A stretch of 64,000 nucleotides of DNA from Poriferisodalis sp965208555 (lineage in GTDB: Bacteria > Actinomycetota > Acidimicrobiia > Acidimicrobiales > Poriferisodalaceae). The notes below the pieces were generated by a model. It worked only from the letters and a program-made list of their open reading frames with translations, ran no database searches and had not been told where the DNA came from. This document shows positions 1 to 8,547 of the stretch, piece after piece (positions within the stretch are counted from its first letter, which is position 1; each line of letters starts with the position of its first letter). The stretch is taken from assembly GCF_965208555.1 (NCBI RefSeq), contig NZ_OZ242342.1, positions 744,001 through 808,000 of the forward strand, read 5' to 3'. The position numbers and the translations under genes were made by a program.

Positions 1-2
1 GC

Positions 3-593
3 CAGGTGCCTTCCGTGCAGGGACATCCCGAGCTGGCGTGGCACCTCGCAGAGTCGCTCATCGGCGACGAGTTCGACATCACCATCGCCAACGAGATGGA
101 CGTCGACCACGGCCTCACGGTGCCGCTGTCTGTCATGTTTGGCCAGCCGGACGCATGGCCGTGCCGGGTCATCCCGATGTGCGTCAACGTCATCCAGTAC
201 CCGCCGCCCTCGGGCAAGCGATGCCTCAGCCTCGGGCGGGCCATCCGGCGAGCGCTCGACAGCTATGCCGGTTCCGATGCCGGCACGCTCAAGGTTGCCG
301 TCTTTGGCACCGGCGGCATGTCGCACCAGCTCCAGGGCGAGCGGGCCGGACTTGTCAACGTGGACTTCGATCTGGCCTTCATGGACGAGCTGGTCGCCGA
401 CCCCGATGCCGGTTGCCTGCGCTCCCACACCGAGTACATCCGCGAGGCCGGGTCCGAGGGCATCGAGCTGGTGATGTGGTTCGTGATGCGCGGCGTACTC
501 GACGACGAGGTCGACGAGGTGTTCCGCATGCATCACGTGCCCACCTCCAACACCAGCAACGGGCTGCTGATCCTGGAGAACGCCAGAGGCTGA
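3..593 (+). CDS. ligB: Protocatechuate 4,5-dioxygenase beta subunit (LigB), 5' truncated by window edge
   Basis: This is the C-terminal ~65% of an extradiol ring-cleavage dioxygenase of the LigB family. The frame is open to the left edge, so the start lies outside the window. The family opens protocatechuate between C4 and C5 with a non-heme Fe(II), giving 4-carboxy-2-hydroxymuconate-6-semialdehyde. Family-typical stretches are FGTGGMSHQLQGERAG and HTEYIREAGSEGIELVMW, both very close to LigB/PmdB proteins. The gene is on the opposite strand to the rest of the pathway and converges with pobA. A gallate dioxygenase-type substrate range cannot be excluded, because LigA and the N-terminus are not visible. 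The family call is secure; the exact substrate is inferred from the neighbouring pob/lig genes. Confidence 0.88.
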   Translation, partial: QVPSVQGHPELAWHLAESLIGDEFDITIANEMDVDHGLTVPLSVMFGQPDAWPCRVIPMCVNVIQYPPPSGKRCLSLGRAIRRALDSYAGSDAGTLKVAVFGTGGMSHQLQGERAGLVNVDFDLAFMDELVADPDAGCLRSHTEYIREAGSEGIELVMWFVMRGVLDDEVDEVFRMHHVPTSNTSNGLLILENARG

Positions 594-606
594 GCCGCTC
601 GCAGCC

Positions 607-1779
607 CTAGTGCTCGAGCGGCAATCCCACGTACTGCTCGGCGAAGGCGATCTGCGCCGGCTGCGATGTGGACAGGTGGTACAGCTCCTGCTCCTGCGCT
701 CGCTGGTCGAAGTCGCTCATGTCGGGAAAGCGATGCAGCAGCATGGTGAGCGACCAGCTGAATCGCATGGCGCCCCACACCCGGCGCAGCGCCATGTCTG
801 AATAGCTGTCGAGATAGCCGTCGTCGCCCCGCTGGTAGTGCTCGACGAAGGCCCGTGCCAGGTAGTGCACATCGGAGATCGCCAGATTCAGGCCCTTGGC
901 GCCGGTCGGCGGCACGATGTGCGCTGCATCACCGGCCAGGAAAAGGCTGCCGTAGCGCATCGGCTCGGCGGCGAAGCTGCGCAGCGGAGCGATCGACTTC
1001 TCGATCGACGGACCGGTCTCGATGAGCGCCGCCTTATCCGCGGGGATGCGTGCGAGCAGCTCGGTCCAGAAGCGGTCGTCGGGCCATTCGTCGATGGTGT
1101 CGGTGAGCGGGCACTGCACGTAGTACCGGCTCAGCATCGGGTTGCGCATGCTGCATAGCGCGAAACCCCGTTCGTGGTTCGCGTACATCAGGTGCGGGAG
1201 CGGCGGCGTCTCCGACAGGATGCCGAGCCAGCCGAAGGGATAGATCTTCTCGAACTCGGTGCGCACCGAGGCCGGAATGGCCGTGCGGCTAACGCCGTGG
1301 AAGCCGTCGCAGCCGGCGACGAACTCGCAGTCGATGCGCTCGCGCACGCCGTTGGCGCTGAAGGTCACGTACGGCCGACCGGTGGGGTTGCCGATGGCCA
1401 CGTCGGCTGCCTCGAAGATGATCGTGCTGCCTGCAGCTTCTGCTGCCTCGTAGAGATCCTCTTGGATGTTGGTCTGGCCGTACGCCATCATCCGGCGCCC
1501 GAGCAGCTCGTTCGAGTCGATCGACAGCATCTCCGAACCGCGCCACGCGATGTTGATGGTGTCGTGGACCTGACCCTCGCGGTCCATGCGCTCGGCCAGC
1601 CCGGCTTCCCGCAGGATCTCCACCGAACCCCATTCCAGGACGCCGGCGCGGATGCGAGCCAGGACATAGTCCCGTGACTGCTGCTCCAGCACGACATGGG
1701 AGACGCCTGCTCGGCCGAGCAGGTGCGACAGCAGCGTCCCCGCCGGGCCGGCGCCCACGATCACGACCTGTGTCTTCAT
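607..1779 (-). CDS. pobA: 4-hydroxybenzoate 3-monooxygenase
   Basis: This FAD-dependent class A monooxygenase hydroxylates 4-hydroxybenzoate to protocatechuate, feeding the ring-cleavage genes around it. The 390-residue length matches PobA (about 394). The dinucleotide fold motif GAGPAG is at residues 9-14, the PobA-typical RIRAGVLE at 42-49, the GCDGFHGVSR motif at 156-165 and the flavin ribityl motif GDAAHIVPP at 283-291, followed by TGAKGLNLA. It converges with ligB across a 13-base gap, and the SDR gene lies upstream on the same strand. The start ATG is supported by conservation of the MKTQVVIVGAG N-terminus. Cytoplasmic. No PobR-type regulator is seen next to it. Confidence 0.93.
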   Translation of the reverse strand: MKTQVVIVGAGPAGTLLSHLLGRAGVSHVVLEQQSRDYVLARIRAGVLEWGSVEILREAGLAERMDREGQVHDTINIAWRGSEMLSIDSNELLGRRMMAYGQTNIQEDLYEAAEAAGSTIIFEAADVAIGNPTGRPYVTFSANGVRERIDCEFVAGCDGFHGVSRTAIPASVRTEFEKIYPFGWLGILSETPPLPHLMYANHERGFALCSMRNPMLSRYYVQCPLTDTIDEWPDDRFWTELLARIPADKAALIETGPSIEKSIAPLRSFAAEPMRYGSLFLAGDAAHIVPPTGAKGLNLAISDVHYLARAFVEHYQRGDDGYLDSYSDMALRRVWGAMRFSWSLTMLLHRFPDMSDFDQRAQEQELYHLSTSQPAQIAFAEQYVGLPLEH

Positions 1780-1856
1780 CCCTGCATCTTCACCACTGCG
1801 CCCGCCGTACGACGACCATTGCCGAATTCTCCACTGGCTGCCGCCGGCGCGGACGC

Positions 1857-2606
1857 TCAGCCCCGCATCGCCGCCAGCCGCTGCTGCACCCCGGCGATGA
1901 ACCCGTCGTAGTCCTGCGCCTTCATCTGGAACATGCCCAGTGGCTGGGGGGACGGCAGGATCAGGAATCGCTCATCCGCGAGTCCGTCCACCACCGAGTC
2001 GACCACCTCATCGACCGTCAGCGGCTCCACCATGCCCGCGCCGAAGTGATCGATCATGGGCGTATCGACGATGGTCGGGCACAGGCAGCTCACCTTGATC
2101 TGCGGGCCGTGGTTGATAGCCAGCCACTCCGCCACGCCCACCGCAGCGTGTTTGGACACCGCGTAGTTGAACGACACCGGCCCGGTGATGAGCCCTGCCC
2201 CCGAGGCCGTGACCATGAACGACCCGCCGCCCCGCTGAGTCATGTGCGGTATGACCGCGCGCGCCGCATGCACAGGACCCATGACGTTGACGGCCAAGTT
2301 GAGGTCCCAGTGCTCGAGCGGCGTGCCGAGCCCGCCGCCCACGCCGACGCCGGCATTGGCGCAGAACAGATCGATGTGGCCCATCGCCGCGATCGCCGAC
2401 TCCACGAGCGCAGTGACCGACTCCTGATCGGCAACGTCACACCCCACGGCCGTGCCTCCGATGGCCTCAGCGACAGCCTGCGCCCCGTCGCCATCCAGAT
2501 CGGCCACCACGACGCCGGCGCCGAGCGCCGCGAAGCGCTCGCACATTCCCTTGCCGATGCCCGACGCACCGCCGGTGACGACGATCTTGCTGCCCTCGAT
2601 CTGCAT
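1857..2606 (-). CDS. Short-chain dehydrogenase/reductase in the protocatechuate cluster
   Basis: This is a classical SDR of 249 residues with the cofactor motif TGGASGIG (11-18), the NAG motif (CANAGVG) and the active-site YAVSK. It should be an NAD(P)(H)-dependent oxidoreductase, but the substrate is not readable from sequence. It sits between pobA and ligI on the same strand, so it may act on an aromatic precursor or a pathway intermediate. It is not a LigC: that CHMS dehydrogenase belongs to the Gfo/Idh/MocA family, so this gene does not obviously supply the missing step. The start is supported by GAGGAA a few bases upstream of the ATG. Confidence 0.85.
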   Translation of the reverse strand: MQIEGSKIVVTGGASGIGKGMCERFAALGAGVVVADLDGDGAQAVAEAIGGTAVGCDVADQESVTALVESAIAAMGHIDLFCANAGVGVGGGLGTPLEHWDLNLAVNVMGPVHAARAVIPHMTQRGGGSFMVTASGAGLITGPVSFNYAVSKHAAVGVAEWLAINHGPQIKVSCLCPTIVDTPMIDHFGAGMVEPLTVDEVVDSVVDGLADERFLILPSPQPLGMFQMKAQDYDGFIAGVQQRLAAMRG

Positions 2607-2723
2607 GATGTTCCTCGCAATCGGCCGACCTGGTCCGTTCGGCGGAAGTTAGTGCCGCACACGGACTCAACCGATACGAAGCAGCATTCTTCTTGGTGAC
2701 CGGCACACTGGCGCGCCCACGAG

Positions 2724-3599
2724 TCAACTGAAGTCGTAGAGCGTCGCGGGATTGGCGACCAGGATCTGGTTGCGGGTTGCTTCGTCGGGCGCGAACGCCG
2801 CCAGCGCATCGAGAAGGTCACCGTCGTCGGGCATGTGGCGGACGTTGGGATGGGGCCAGTCAGAACCCCAGAGAATCCGGTCGGGTGCCGCGGCGATGAG
2901 CGCCTGCGCGTAGGGCACCACGTCGTCATACGGCAGCGATCCGTCGGCGGTGAGCCGCTCGGCGCCTGACACCTTCACCCACGCTCGTGCGTCGCCCATC
3001 AGATCGAGCAGCGCTCCGAATGGCTCCTGATCGAGTCCGGCAGCGGCGTCCACGCGGGCCATGTGATCGATCACGTACGGGCACGGCATACGGTCGAGCA
3101 TCCCTGCGTAGGTCGGGAGATCCTTCGCATCGAAGTGCAGCACGATGTGCCAGCCGAACGGCTGGACACGGTCCACCAATCGCCAGAACACGTCGAGGTC
3201 AGGCGCGCCGCCGAGGTGCGCCACGAAGTTGAAGCGGGTGCCGCGCACCCCGGCGTCGTGCAGGTCGCCGATGTCGGCCTCGCTGAACGACTCGTCGATC
3301 ATGGCGACACCGGCATAGCGGCCGTTGCCCCGCACGAGCGCGTCCACCATGGCGGCGTTGTCGGTGCCATGGCAGCTGGCCTGCACGAACACGGCGCGGG
3401 ACAATCCGAGGCGCTGCTGCAGCACCTCGAATTCGTCGATGCCCGAGTCGGGCGGCGTGTAGGTGGCCTCGGGAGCAAACGGGAACCTGTGTGCAGGGCC
3501 GAAGATGTGGCAGTGGGCGTCGGTTGCGTTGGCGGGTGGGGTGAACGCAGTCGGCGCGTGAGGCGAGGGGTGCGGCGGCAGGATCGTGCGTGCTGTCAT
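2724..3599 (-). CDS. ligI: 2-pyrone-4,6-dicarboxylate hydrolase (LigI)
   Basis: This amidohydrolase-superfamily lactonase opens 2-pyrone-4,6-dicarboxylate to 4-oxalomesaconate. The 291-residue length matches LigI (about 293). The DAHCH motif at residues 27-31 carries the HxH pair, and GSDWPHPN near the C-terminus places the catalytic Asp at about residue 247, close to Asp248 of characterised LigI. The frame stays open further upstream, but the ATG at 3599 is chosen because it overlaps the tautomerase stop in a 4-base ATGA, typical of translational coupling, and because the extra upstream sequence is Arg-rich antisense shadow. Second gene of the coupled pair after the 4-oxalomesaconate tautomerase. 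Confidence 0.93.
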   Translation of the reverse strand: MTARTILPPHPSPHAPTAFTPPANATDAHCHIFGPAHRFPFAPEATYTPPDSGIDEFEVLQQRLGLSRAVFVQASCHGTDNAAMVDALVRGNGRYAGVAMIDESFSEADIGDLHDAGVRGTRFNFVAHLGGAPDLDVFWRLVDRVQPFGWHIVLHFDAKDLPTYAGMLDRMPCPYVIDHMARVDAAAGLDQEPFGALLDLMGDARAWVKVSGAERLTADGSLPYDDVVPYAQALIAAAPDRILWGSDWPHPNVRHMPDDGDLLDALAAFAPDEATRNQILVANPATLYDFS

Positions 3600-4684
3600 G
3601 CGCCGTCGCCCGATGGGGCGCTCCTGGGATAGACGACGCCGTCGAAGAGCTTGCGAGCGGTGCGGACAATGCCCGAGCGGCCGACCGTCGGACCTTGGGG
3701 GCCGTCTTCGATCTCCACTCGAGCGGCGAAGGTGCCCGTGGGGTGCTCGATGTCGACAAGGTCGGGATCGTTTCCGGGCTGCAGAAGCTCTGCGCCGACG
3801 CCCCCCGGCAGCCGCACGGCGGTGGCGACGGTGACAGCGCCCAGCACGCCGATTGCGTCGTGGCAACGGTGCGGGATGAACGTGCGAGTGCAGATGCTGC
3901 CGCCGGCTCGAGGCGCGGACACCAGCGTCATCTTGGGCACCGTCGTGGTGCTGACGTCACCGAGCCTCATCAGCTTGCCGGCGTGCAGGCGGATGGTCTC
4001 CAGCCGCTCGGTGAAGGGCTGATTCGCTTCCAGCTCCGCCGGCGTCTCATCACCGACGATGCCCAGATCAGCGGTCCGCAGCACCACTGTGGGCATGCCG
4101 TTGTCGATGCAGGTCGCTTCGACGCCCTCGATCACGTCGCTCACCGAACCAGTCGGCAGCAGCGTCCCGCAGGACGAGCCCGCAGTGTGCTCGAAGTCGA
4201 GCCGGACTTCGGCGGCAGTGCCCGGCACGCCGGATATGGCCGTCGTCCCGTCGTAGGTCGGCCAGCCTGCGTCGAGCGGGAAGGTGGCCGTCGCGACTGA
4301 GCCGCTGTTCACCATGCGGATGCGCACCCGTGCATGTTCCCCACCGGCCGTGACCAGCCCGCGCTCGACGGCGAACTGGCCCACAGCGGCCAGCAGGTTT
4401 CCGCAGTTCTGCCGATCGCTGACCGAGGCCTCGTCCACGCCGACCTGCAGGAACAGGTACTCCACGTCAACATCGGAATCGGCCGACGGCGAGACCACCG
4501 CCACCTTGGATGTCAGCGGATGCGCGCCGCCGATCCCGTCGATCTGGCGCGGATCGGGCGAGCCCATGACCCGTGCGAGCAGCGCGTCCCGTTCGTCAGC
4601 ATCATCGGGCAGCTCATCGGCTACGAAGTACGCGCCTTTGGAGGTGCCGCCCCGCATCACCATGCAGCGGATGCCCGGGGTCAT
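3596..4684 (-). CDS. 4-oxalomesaconate tautomerase (PrpF/GalD/LigU family)
   Basis: This protein is a member of the PrpF-like isomerase family with a diaminopimelate-epimerase-like fold. In this cluster it should shift the double bond or tautomer of 4-oxalomesaconate so that LigJ can hydrate it. The 362-residue length is usual. Signature segments are MRGGTSKGAYF near the N-terminus, IDGIGG, Lys60 in TSK and Cys94 in QNCGN. The 34-residue Lys-Cys spacing equals the catalytic pair spacing known for PrpF (Lys73/Cys107). The stop overlaps the ligI start by 4 bases. GalD (tautomerase) and LigU (1,3-allylic isomerase) cannot be told apart by eye, so no symbol is given. Confidence 0.85.
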   Translation of the reverse strand: MTPGIRCMVMRGGTSKGAYFVADELPDDADERDALLARVMGSPDPRQIDGIGGAHPLTSKVAVVSPSADSDVDVEYLFLQVGVDEASVSDRQNCGNLLAAVGQFAVERGLVTAGGEHARVRIRMVNSGSVATATFPLDAGWPTYDGTTAISGVPGTAAEVRLDFEHTAGSSCGTLLPTGSVSDVIEGVEATCIDNGMPTVVLRTADLGIVGDETPAELEANQPFTERLETIRLHAGKLMRLGDVSTTTVPKMTLVSAPRAGGSICTRTFIPHRCHDAIGVLGAVTVATAVRLPGGVGAELLQPGNDPDLVDIEHPTGTFAARVEIEDGPQGPTVGRSGIVRTARKLFDGVVYPRSAPSGDGA

Positions 4685-4693
4685 CTGGCGGCT

Positions 4694-5608
4694 TCAGTCT
4701 CGGCGCTCGATGCGCGGAGGAACGCCGGCTTCGAGCACCACCTTGTCGAGGTCTCGGGCCACCAGCAGATCGCCTGTGTAGCCGCCCTCCCGGATCGGGC
4801 TCTCGAAATCGTGTTCGGAGACGGCAGCGCCGGGCCGCTGCAATGGTCCCGAGGCTGCCGCCGGGGCCGGTATGAGGTGGGTGAGCACGAGGGTCGGCAT
4901 GCCCAGCTCGGCCGCTTGGGGCCCGATCAGGCGCGTGTCGGCGTGGTAGTCGAGGATGAAGTGGCGAATCGGTGGCCCTTGCTCCACCTGCGGGAACAGC
5001 ATCGCCTCGTAGACGAGCACGTCGGCGCCTGCCGCCAGCTCTGCCACTTCGTCGCAGACCAGCGTGTCGCCGGTGATGACCACATCGCCGTCGGGGGTCG
5101 AGACGCGATAGCCGACTGCGGGGAAGACCGGCTCGTGGCGCACCTGCCCGGCGCTCACTGCCACGTCACCCGAGCGCCACACCTCGGTGGGCGATTCGGG
5201 CACCTCGAACGCCGTCAGCTCCATCTCGACCGTCCTGGAACGGCGGGAGTGCTCGGCACGCACGGCGAGGTCGTGCCGCCATGGGTGCAGCATCTCGCTC
5301 ACGTAGTCCTCTGCCGGTCCGGCCGGCACCACGATCTGGATGGGGGTGAAGTCGTCGCCGCGCGCCATCACCCAGTGGCTCAGCACGAGATCGGCCAGAC
5401 CAGTCAGGTGGTCGCTGTGATGATGCGTGGCGAAGACGGCGGTGAGCTGCAGATTCCACATGCCCACCGCAGCCAACCGCTGCACGGTGGAGCGACCGGC
5501 ATCGAACTGCAGCGCCAGGTCGCCAGAGCGCACCAGCACCCCAGGCCCAGCACGGTCGGCGTCAGGGACCGGCGAACCCGTGCCGGTGATGATGACCTCG
5601 GTAGTCAT
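4694..5608 (-). CDS. Metallo-beta-lactamase fold hydrolase inside the lig cluster
   Basis: This is a 304-residue MBL-fold metallohydrolase of the RNase Z-like/arylsulfatase-like branch. The metal motif THHHSDH is at residues 61-67 (HxHxDH), and GDT (in VVITGDTLV) supplies the bridging Asp. The late His ligand is probably in LVLTHLIP. There is no signal peptide, so it should be cytoplasmic. The gene lies 9 bases from the tautomerase gene and 28 bases from ligK, so it is probably co-transcribed with the protocatechuate pathway. It is not one of the textbook steps. It could hydrolyse a lactone or ester upstream of 4-hydroxybenzoate, or help process pyrone dicarboxylate; both are inference. Confidence 0.8.
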   Translation of the reverse strand: MTTEVIITGTGSPVPDADRAGPGVLVRSGDLALQFDAGRSTVQRLAAVGMWNLQLTAVFATHHHSDHLTGLADLVLSHWVMARGDDFTPIQIVVPAGPAEDYVSEMLHPWRHDLAVRAEHSRRSRTVEMELTAFEVPESPTEVWRSGDVAVSAGQVRHEPVFPAVGYRVSTPDGDVVITGDTLVCDEVAELAAGADVLVYEAMLFPQVEQGPPIRHFILDYHADTRLIGPQAAELGMPTLVLTHLIPAPAAASGPLQRPGAAVSEHDFESPIREGGYTGDLLVARDLDKVVLEAGVPPRIERRD

Positions 5609-5636
5609 GGACGCGCCCCGCCTCGACGCCGCATGC

Positions 5637-6323
5637 CTAGTCGACCCACTTCACGCCGAGATCGGCCAGCTTCTGGCGCAGCCCGTACATGTCCAGCCCC
5701 AGCTCACCGGCCTGCAGCCGGGCCCGACTGTCCTGCTCATTGGCGAGCCGGGCGTTGGACTGCTCGAGCGCCCAGGCGGCTTCGCTGCGGGGCACCGCCA
5801 CCACGCCGTCATCGTCGGCGCAGATGACATCGCCCGGCTCGATGATGACGCCGTTGATGCTGATGGGCACGTTCACCGAGCCGGGGGTGTTCTTGACCGT
5901 GCCCTCGCAGGACACGTGACGGGACCAGGCCGCGAAGCCCATCGCTCGAAGGTCCAGGGTGTCGCGGACCCCTGCGTCCATCACCAAGCCCACGACGCCG
6001 CGTGCCATGAGCGACGATGCCAGCAGGTCGCCGAACATGCCGTGCGTGGACGGCGCCGTGTTGGTGACAACCAGCAGGTCGCCGGGCTGGCAGACCTCCA
6101 CAGCGGCGTGGATCATGATGTTGTCGCCGGGATGCGAGAGCACGGTGACCGCGGACCCGCCGACCTTGGTGCCCTGCTGGATGGGTCGCAGATCGGGGCC
6201 GAGATAGCCGCGGCGCCCGATGGCTTCGTGAACGGTGGCGGTGCCGGCGTCGCCCAGGCCTGCGATGACCTCGCTGTCGGCCCGCTCGATAGTGCGCTTC
6301 ACGATGTGTCGGGCCGCCATCAT
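5637..6323 (-). CDS. ligK: 4-carboxy-4-hydroxy-2-oxoadipate aldolase/oxaloacetate decarboxylase (LigK, RraA-like)
   Basis: This class II aldolase of the RraA/HMG-aldolase fold splits 4-carboxy-4-hydroxy-2-oxoadipate into pyruvate and oxaloacetate, the last step of the 4,5-cleavage pathway. The 228-residue length agrees with LigK/GalC/ProA aldolases. Visible motifs are VGLVMDAGVRD (the Arg-Asp pair binding pyruvate and metal) and the GDVICADDDGVVAVP segment typical of the fold. The start overlaps the ligJ stop by 4 bases, coupling it to the hydratase that makes its substrate. The RraA fold alone would not prove the activity, but position in the cluster makes it likely. Confidence 0.9.
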   Translation of the reverse strand: MMAARHIVKRTIERADSEVIAGLGDAGTATVHEAIGRRGYLGPDLRPIQQGTKVGGSAVTVLSHPGDNIMIHAAVEVCQPGDLLVVTNTAPSTHGMFGDLLASSLMARGVVGLVMDAGVRDTLDLRAMGFAAWSRHVSCEGTVKNTPGSVNVPISINGVIIEPGDVICADDDGVVAVPRSEAAWALEQSNARLANEQDSRARLQAGELGLDMYGLRQKLADLGVKWVD

Positions 6324-7375
6324 CCCTCCCGGTCTGCCGCCGCTGCGGCGCTCTTCTGGGCTTCCAGGGCCCCAGCCAGGCGCGGGTACACCCGCAGGGC
6401 ATTCTCGCTGAAGATCATGCGGCGGGCATCTTCGCTGATGTCTGCGGCGTCGATGTAGCGCTTGGTGTCGTCGTAGTTGAAGCCGGTCGTCGGGTCGATG
6501 CCCTGCACCGCACCCACCATCTCCGAGGCGAACAGGATGTTCTGCGGCGGGATCACCTCGACCAGCGTGTCAATGCCGGGCTGGTGGTACACGCAGGTGT
6601 CGAAGTACACGTTTCCCAGCAGCGACTCGTCGAGGGGCCGCAGGCCCATGTCCTGGGCCATGCCCCGGAACCGACCCCAGTGGTAGGGCACCGCTCCCCC
6701 GCCATGGGGGATCACGAACCTCAGCCCGGGATGATCGGCGAACAGGTCGCTCATCATCATCTGCACGAACGCCGTGGTGTCGGCGCCCAGGTAGTGCGAG
6801 CTGGTGGCGTGGAAGTTCGGGTTGCAGGTGCCGCTGACGTGGATCATCCCGGGTACGTCCAGCTCAGACATAGCGTCCCACAGCGGCCACCAGTACTGAT
6901 CGTTCAACGGCGGGCCAGTCCAGTACCCGCCGGATGGGTCGGGGCTGACGTTGCAGCCGATGAAACCCATCTCGGTGACGCACCGACGCAGTTCCCGTAC
7001 CGAGCTGTCGATCGGCGCGCCGGGCGATTGCGGGAGCTGGCAGACCGGCACGAAGTTGGCCGGGAACAGGTCGCAGACCCGGCGGATGAGGTCGTTGCAG
7101 TGCTCTGACCAGAACCGCGACGTGTGCTCGTTGCCCTCGTGGTGGCCCATCCACGACGCCCGCGGCGAGAAGATCGTCAGGTCTGAGCCGCGCTCGCGCT
7201 GTAGGCGAAGCTGGTGCTGCTCGATGCTGTCGCGGATCTCGTCGTCGCTGATGTCGAGCACGCCCTTGGCGCCGACATGTTCCGGATCTGCCTGAAGCGC
7301 AGACCGCTGCGCGTCGCGGTACTCGCCGAGCTGCGGCGGGGCCGTGGTGTAGTGGCCGTGGCAGTCGATGATCAC
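6320..7375 (-). CDS. ligJ: 4-oxalomesaconate hydratase (LigJ)
   Basis: This amidohydrolase-2 family protein adds water to the 4-oxalomesaconate tautomer, giving 4-carboxy-4-hydroxy-2-oxoadipate. It starts with GTG and carries MIIDCHGHYT with the HxH metal pair at residues 6 and 8. Family-typical stretches are FIGCNVSPDPSGGYWTGPPL, IPHGGGAVPYHWGRFRG and ILFASEMVGAVQGIDP. The 351 residues match LigJ (about 340). A strong GGGGAGG ribosome site sits seven bases upstream of the GTG. It is the first gene of the minus-strand run 7375 to 607, so the promoter of the lig operon should lie in the 132-base divergent gap 7376-7507. Confidence 0.9.
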   Translation of the reverse strand: MIIDCHGHYTTAPPQLGEYRDAQRSALQADPEHVGAKGVLDISDDEIRDSIEQHQLRLQRERGSDLTIFSPRASWMGHHEGNEHTSRFWSEHCNDLIRRVCDLFPANFVPVCQLPQSPGAPIDSSVRELRRCVTEMGFIGCNVSPDPSGGYWTGPPLNDQYWWPLWDAMSELDVPGMIHVSGTCNPNFHATSSHYLGADTTAFVQMMMSDLFADHPGLRFVIPHGGGAVPYHWGRFRGMAQDMGLRPLDESLLGNVYFDTCVYHQPGIDTLVEVIPPQNILFASEMVGAVQGIDPTTGFNYDDTKRYIDAADISEDARRMIFSENALRVYPRLAGALEAQKSAAAAADREG

Positions 7376-7507
7376 TGCGGCCTCCCCGGACTGATGCCAG
7401 CGACCCTCACTGCCGCTGGCCGTCGGAGGCGACCATATTCGCCGACTCCCGGCAACACGTCCAACGGATGCGGCATGCTGTGCGCGATCTCATTCCGCTG
7501 AAGGGCT

Positions 7508-8377
7508 GTGACGATGACGAGTGCGAACGGCGTTGCCACCGCCGTGATCGAGGCAAACGGGCTGCGCTTCACCGCGGACGTGGCAGGTCCCGACGACGGT
7601 GCGGCCGTCCTGCTGCTGCACGGTTTCCCGCAGACCCGCCACACCTGGCGTGCCGAACTGGCGGCACTCGCCGACGCCGGGTACCGAGCTTGCGCCCCTG
7701 ATCAGCGCGGTTACTCCGAGGGTGCACGCCCGGACGGCATCGCCGACTACCGGGTCGAGCTGCTGATGGCCGACGCACTGGGCATTGTCGACAGCTTGGG
7801 CGCAGATCGATTTCACATCGTCGGGCACGATTGGGGCGGCGCGCTGGCGTGGTTCATCGCAGCGCATCACGCCGAGCGGGTCAGGTCGCTGAGCGTCATC
7901 TCGCGGCCCCATCCGGCCGCGTTCATGGCCGCCATGCGGGACGACCCTGATCAGCCGCACCGCTCCCGCCATCACCCGGCATTCCAGCGTCCCGAGGCAA
8001 CCGACGCGCTGCTGGTCGACAATGCCGGCGCACTGCGGCGTGCGATGGCTCGCAACGCGGTTCCGGACGCCGACATCGACGCCTACCTGGCAGCGCTCAG
8101 CAGCCACGAGGCACTCGATGCTGCCGTCAACTGGTACCGGGCAATGGGTCAGTCGAGCATCCAGTCCAGCAGCACGCCGGCGATCAGCGTGCCGACGATG
8201 TTCGTGTGGGGCAACGAGGACGCCACCGTCGGCCGCATGGCAGCCGAGAACACCGCGGACTACGTGACCGGCCCGTACCAGTTCGCCGAACTGCCGGGCG
8301 TGAACCACTTCGTCACCGACGAGGCGCCGGGCGTATTCACCGAGCTGTTGCTCGCCCACCTCGCGCAGCACGGCTGA
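7508..8377 (+). CDS. Alpha/beta hydrolase, epoxide hydrolase-like
   Basis: This is an alpha/beta-hydrolase of 289 residues. The oxyanion motif HGFPQ is at residues 38-42 and the nucleophile elbow GHDWGG at 106-111. An Asp nucleophile (Asp108), as in epoxide hydrolases and haloalkane dehalogenases, distinguishes it from Ser esterases. The late catalytic His is in LPGVNHFVTDE. There is no signal peptide. GTG at 7508 and ATG at 7514 are both possible starts. It is transcribed divergently from ligJ, so it may belong to the same aromatic-catabolism locus. An epoxide hydrolase is more likely than a dehalogenase, but the substrate is unknown. Confidence 0.82.
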   Translation: MTMTSANGVATAVIEANGLRFTADVAGPDDGAAVLLLHGFPQTRHTWRAELAALADAGYRACAPDQRGYSEGARPDGIADYRVELLMADALGIVDSLGADRFHIVGHDWGGALAWFIAAHHAERVRSLSVISRPHPAAFMAAMRDDPDQPHRSRHHPAFQRPEATDALLVDNAGALRRAMARNAVPDADIDAYLAALSSHEALDAAVNWYRAMGQSSIQSSSTPAISVPTMFVWGNEDATVGRMAAENTADYVTGPYQFAELPGVNHFVTDEAPGVFTELLLAHLAQHG

Positions 8378-8407
8378 TCCTGCGCGTTTCCGCCGGCACC
8401 GGCGACG

Positions 8408-8481
8408 TGGGCGATACTGGACTCGAACCAGTGACCTCTGCCGTGTGAAGGCAGCGCTCTAACCATCTGAGCCAATCGCCC
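8408..8481 (-). tRNA. tRNA-Val (anticodon CAC)
   Basis: This 74-base cloverleaf on the minus strand has a perfect 7-bp acceptor stem (GGGCGAT/ATCGCCC) and the D-arm GCTC...GAGC. The anticodon arm is CTGCC-TTCACAC-GGCAG, which reads CAC for valine codon GUG. The T-arm is ACTGG-TTCGAGT-CCAGT, and the discriminator is A. The CCA end is not encoded. It lies in the 170-base gap between the epoxide-hydrolase-like gene and the P450, antisense to both. Confidence 0.97.
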
Positions 8482-8547
8482 GCGGGCCGACGATGATAGG
8501 CGTTGCCGGAGCCGGCGGGCGCTCGGCCTTCGCAGGGGGAAAGCCCA

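Noticed and set aside
3600..3866. N-terminal extension of LigI
   Set aside because: It lies fully antisense-frame within the tautomerase gene, is Arg-rich, and the ATG overlapping the upstream stop (ATGA) is the natural start.
7376..7507. Riboswitch or leader in front of the lig operon
   Set aside because: I found no convincing conserved stem or known riboswitch core in this 132-base divergent gap.
8503..8547. TTG start of the P450 fifteen codons upstream
   Set aside because: It has no ribosome site and lies just past the tRNA gene, whereas the GTG at 8548 has AGGGGGA upstream and begins a normal P450 N-terminus.
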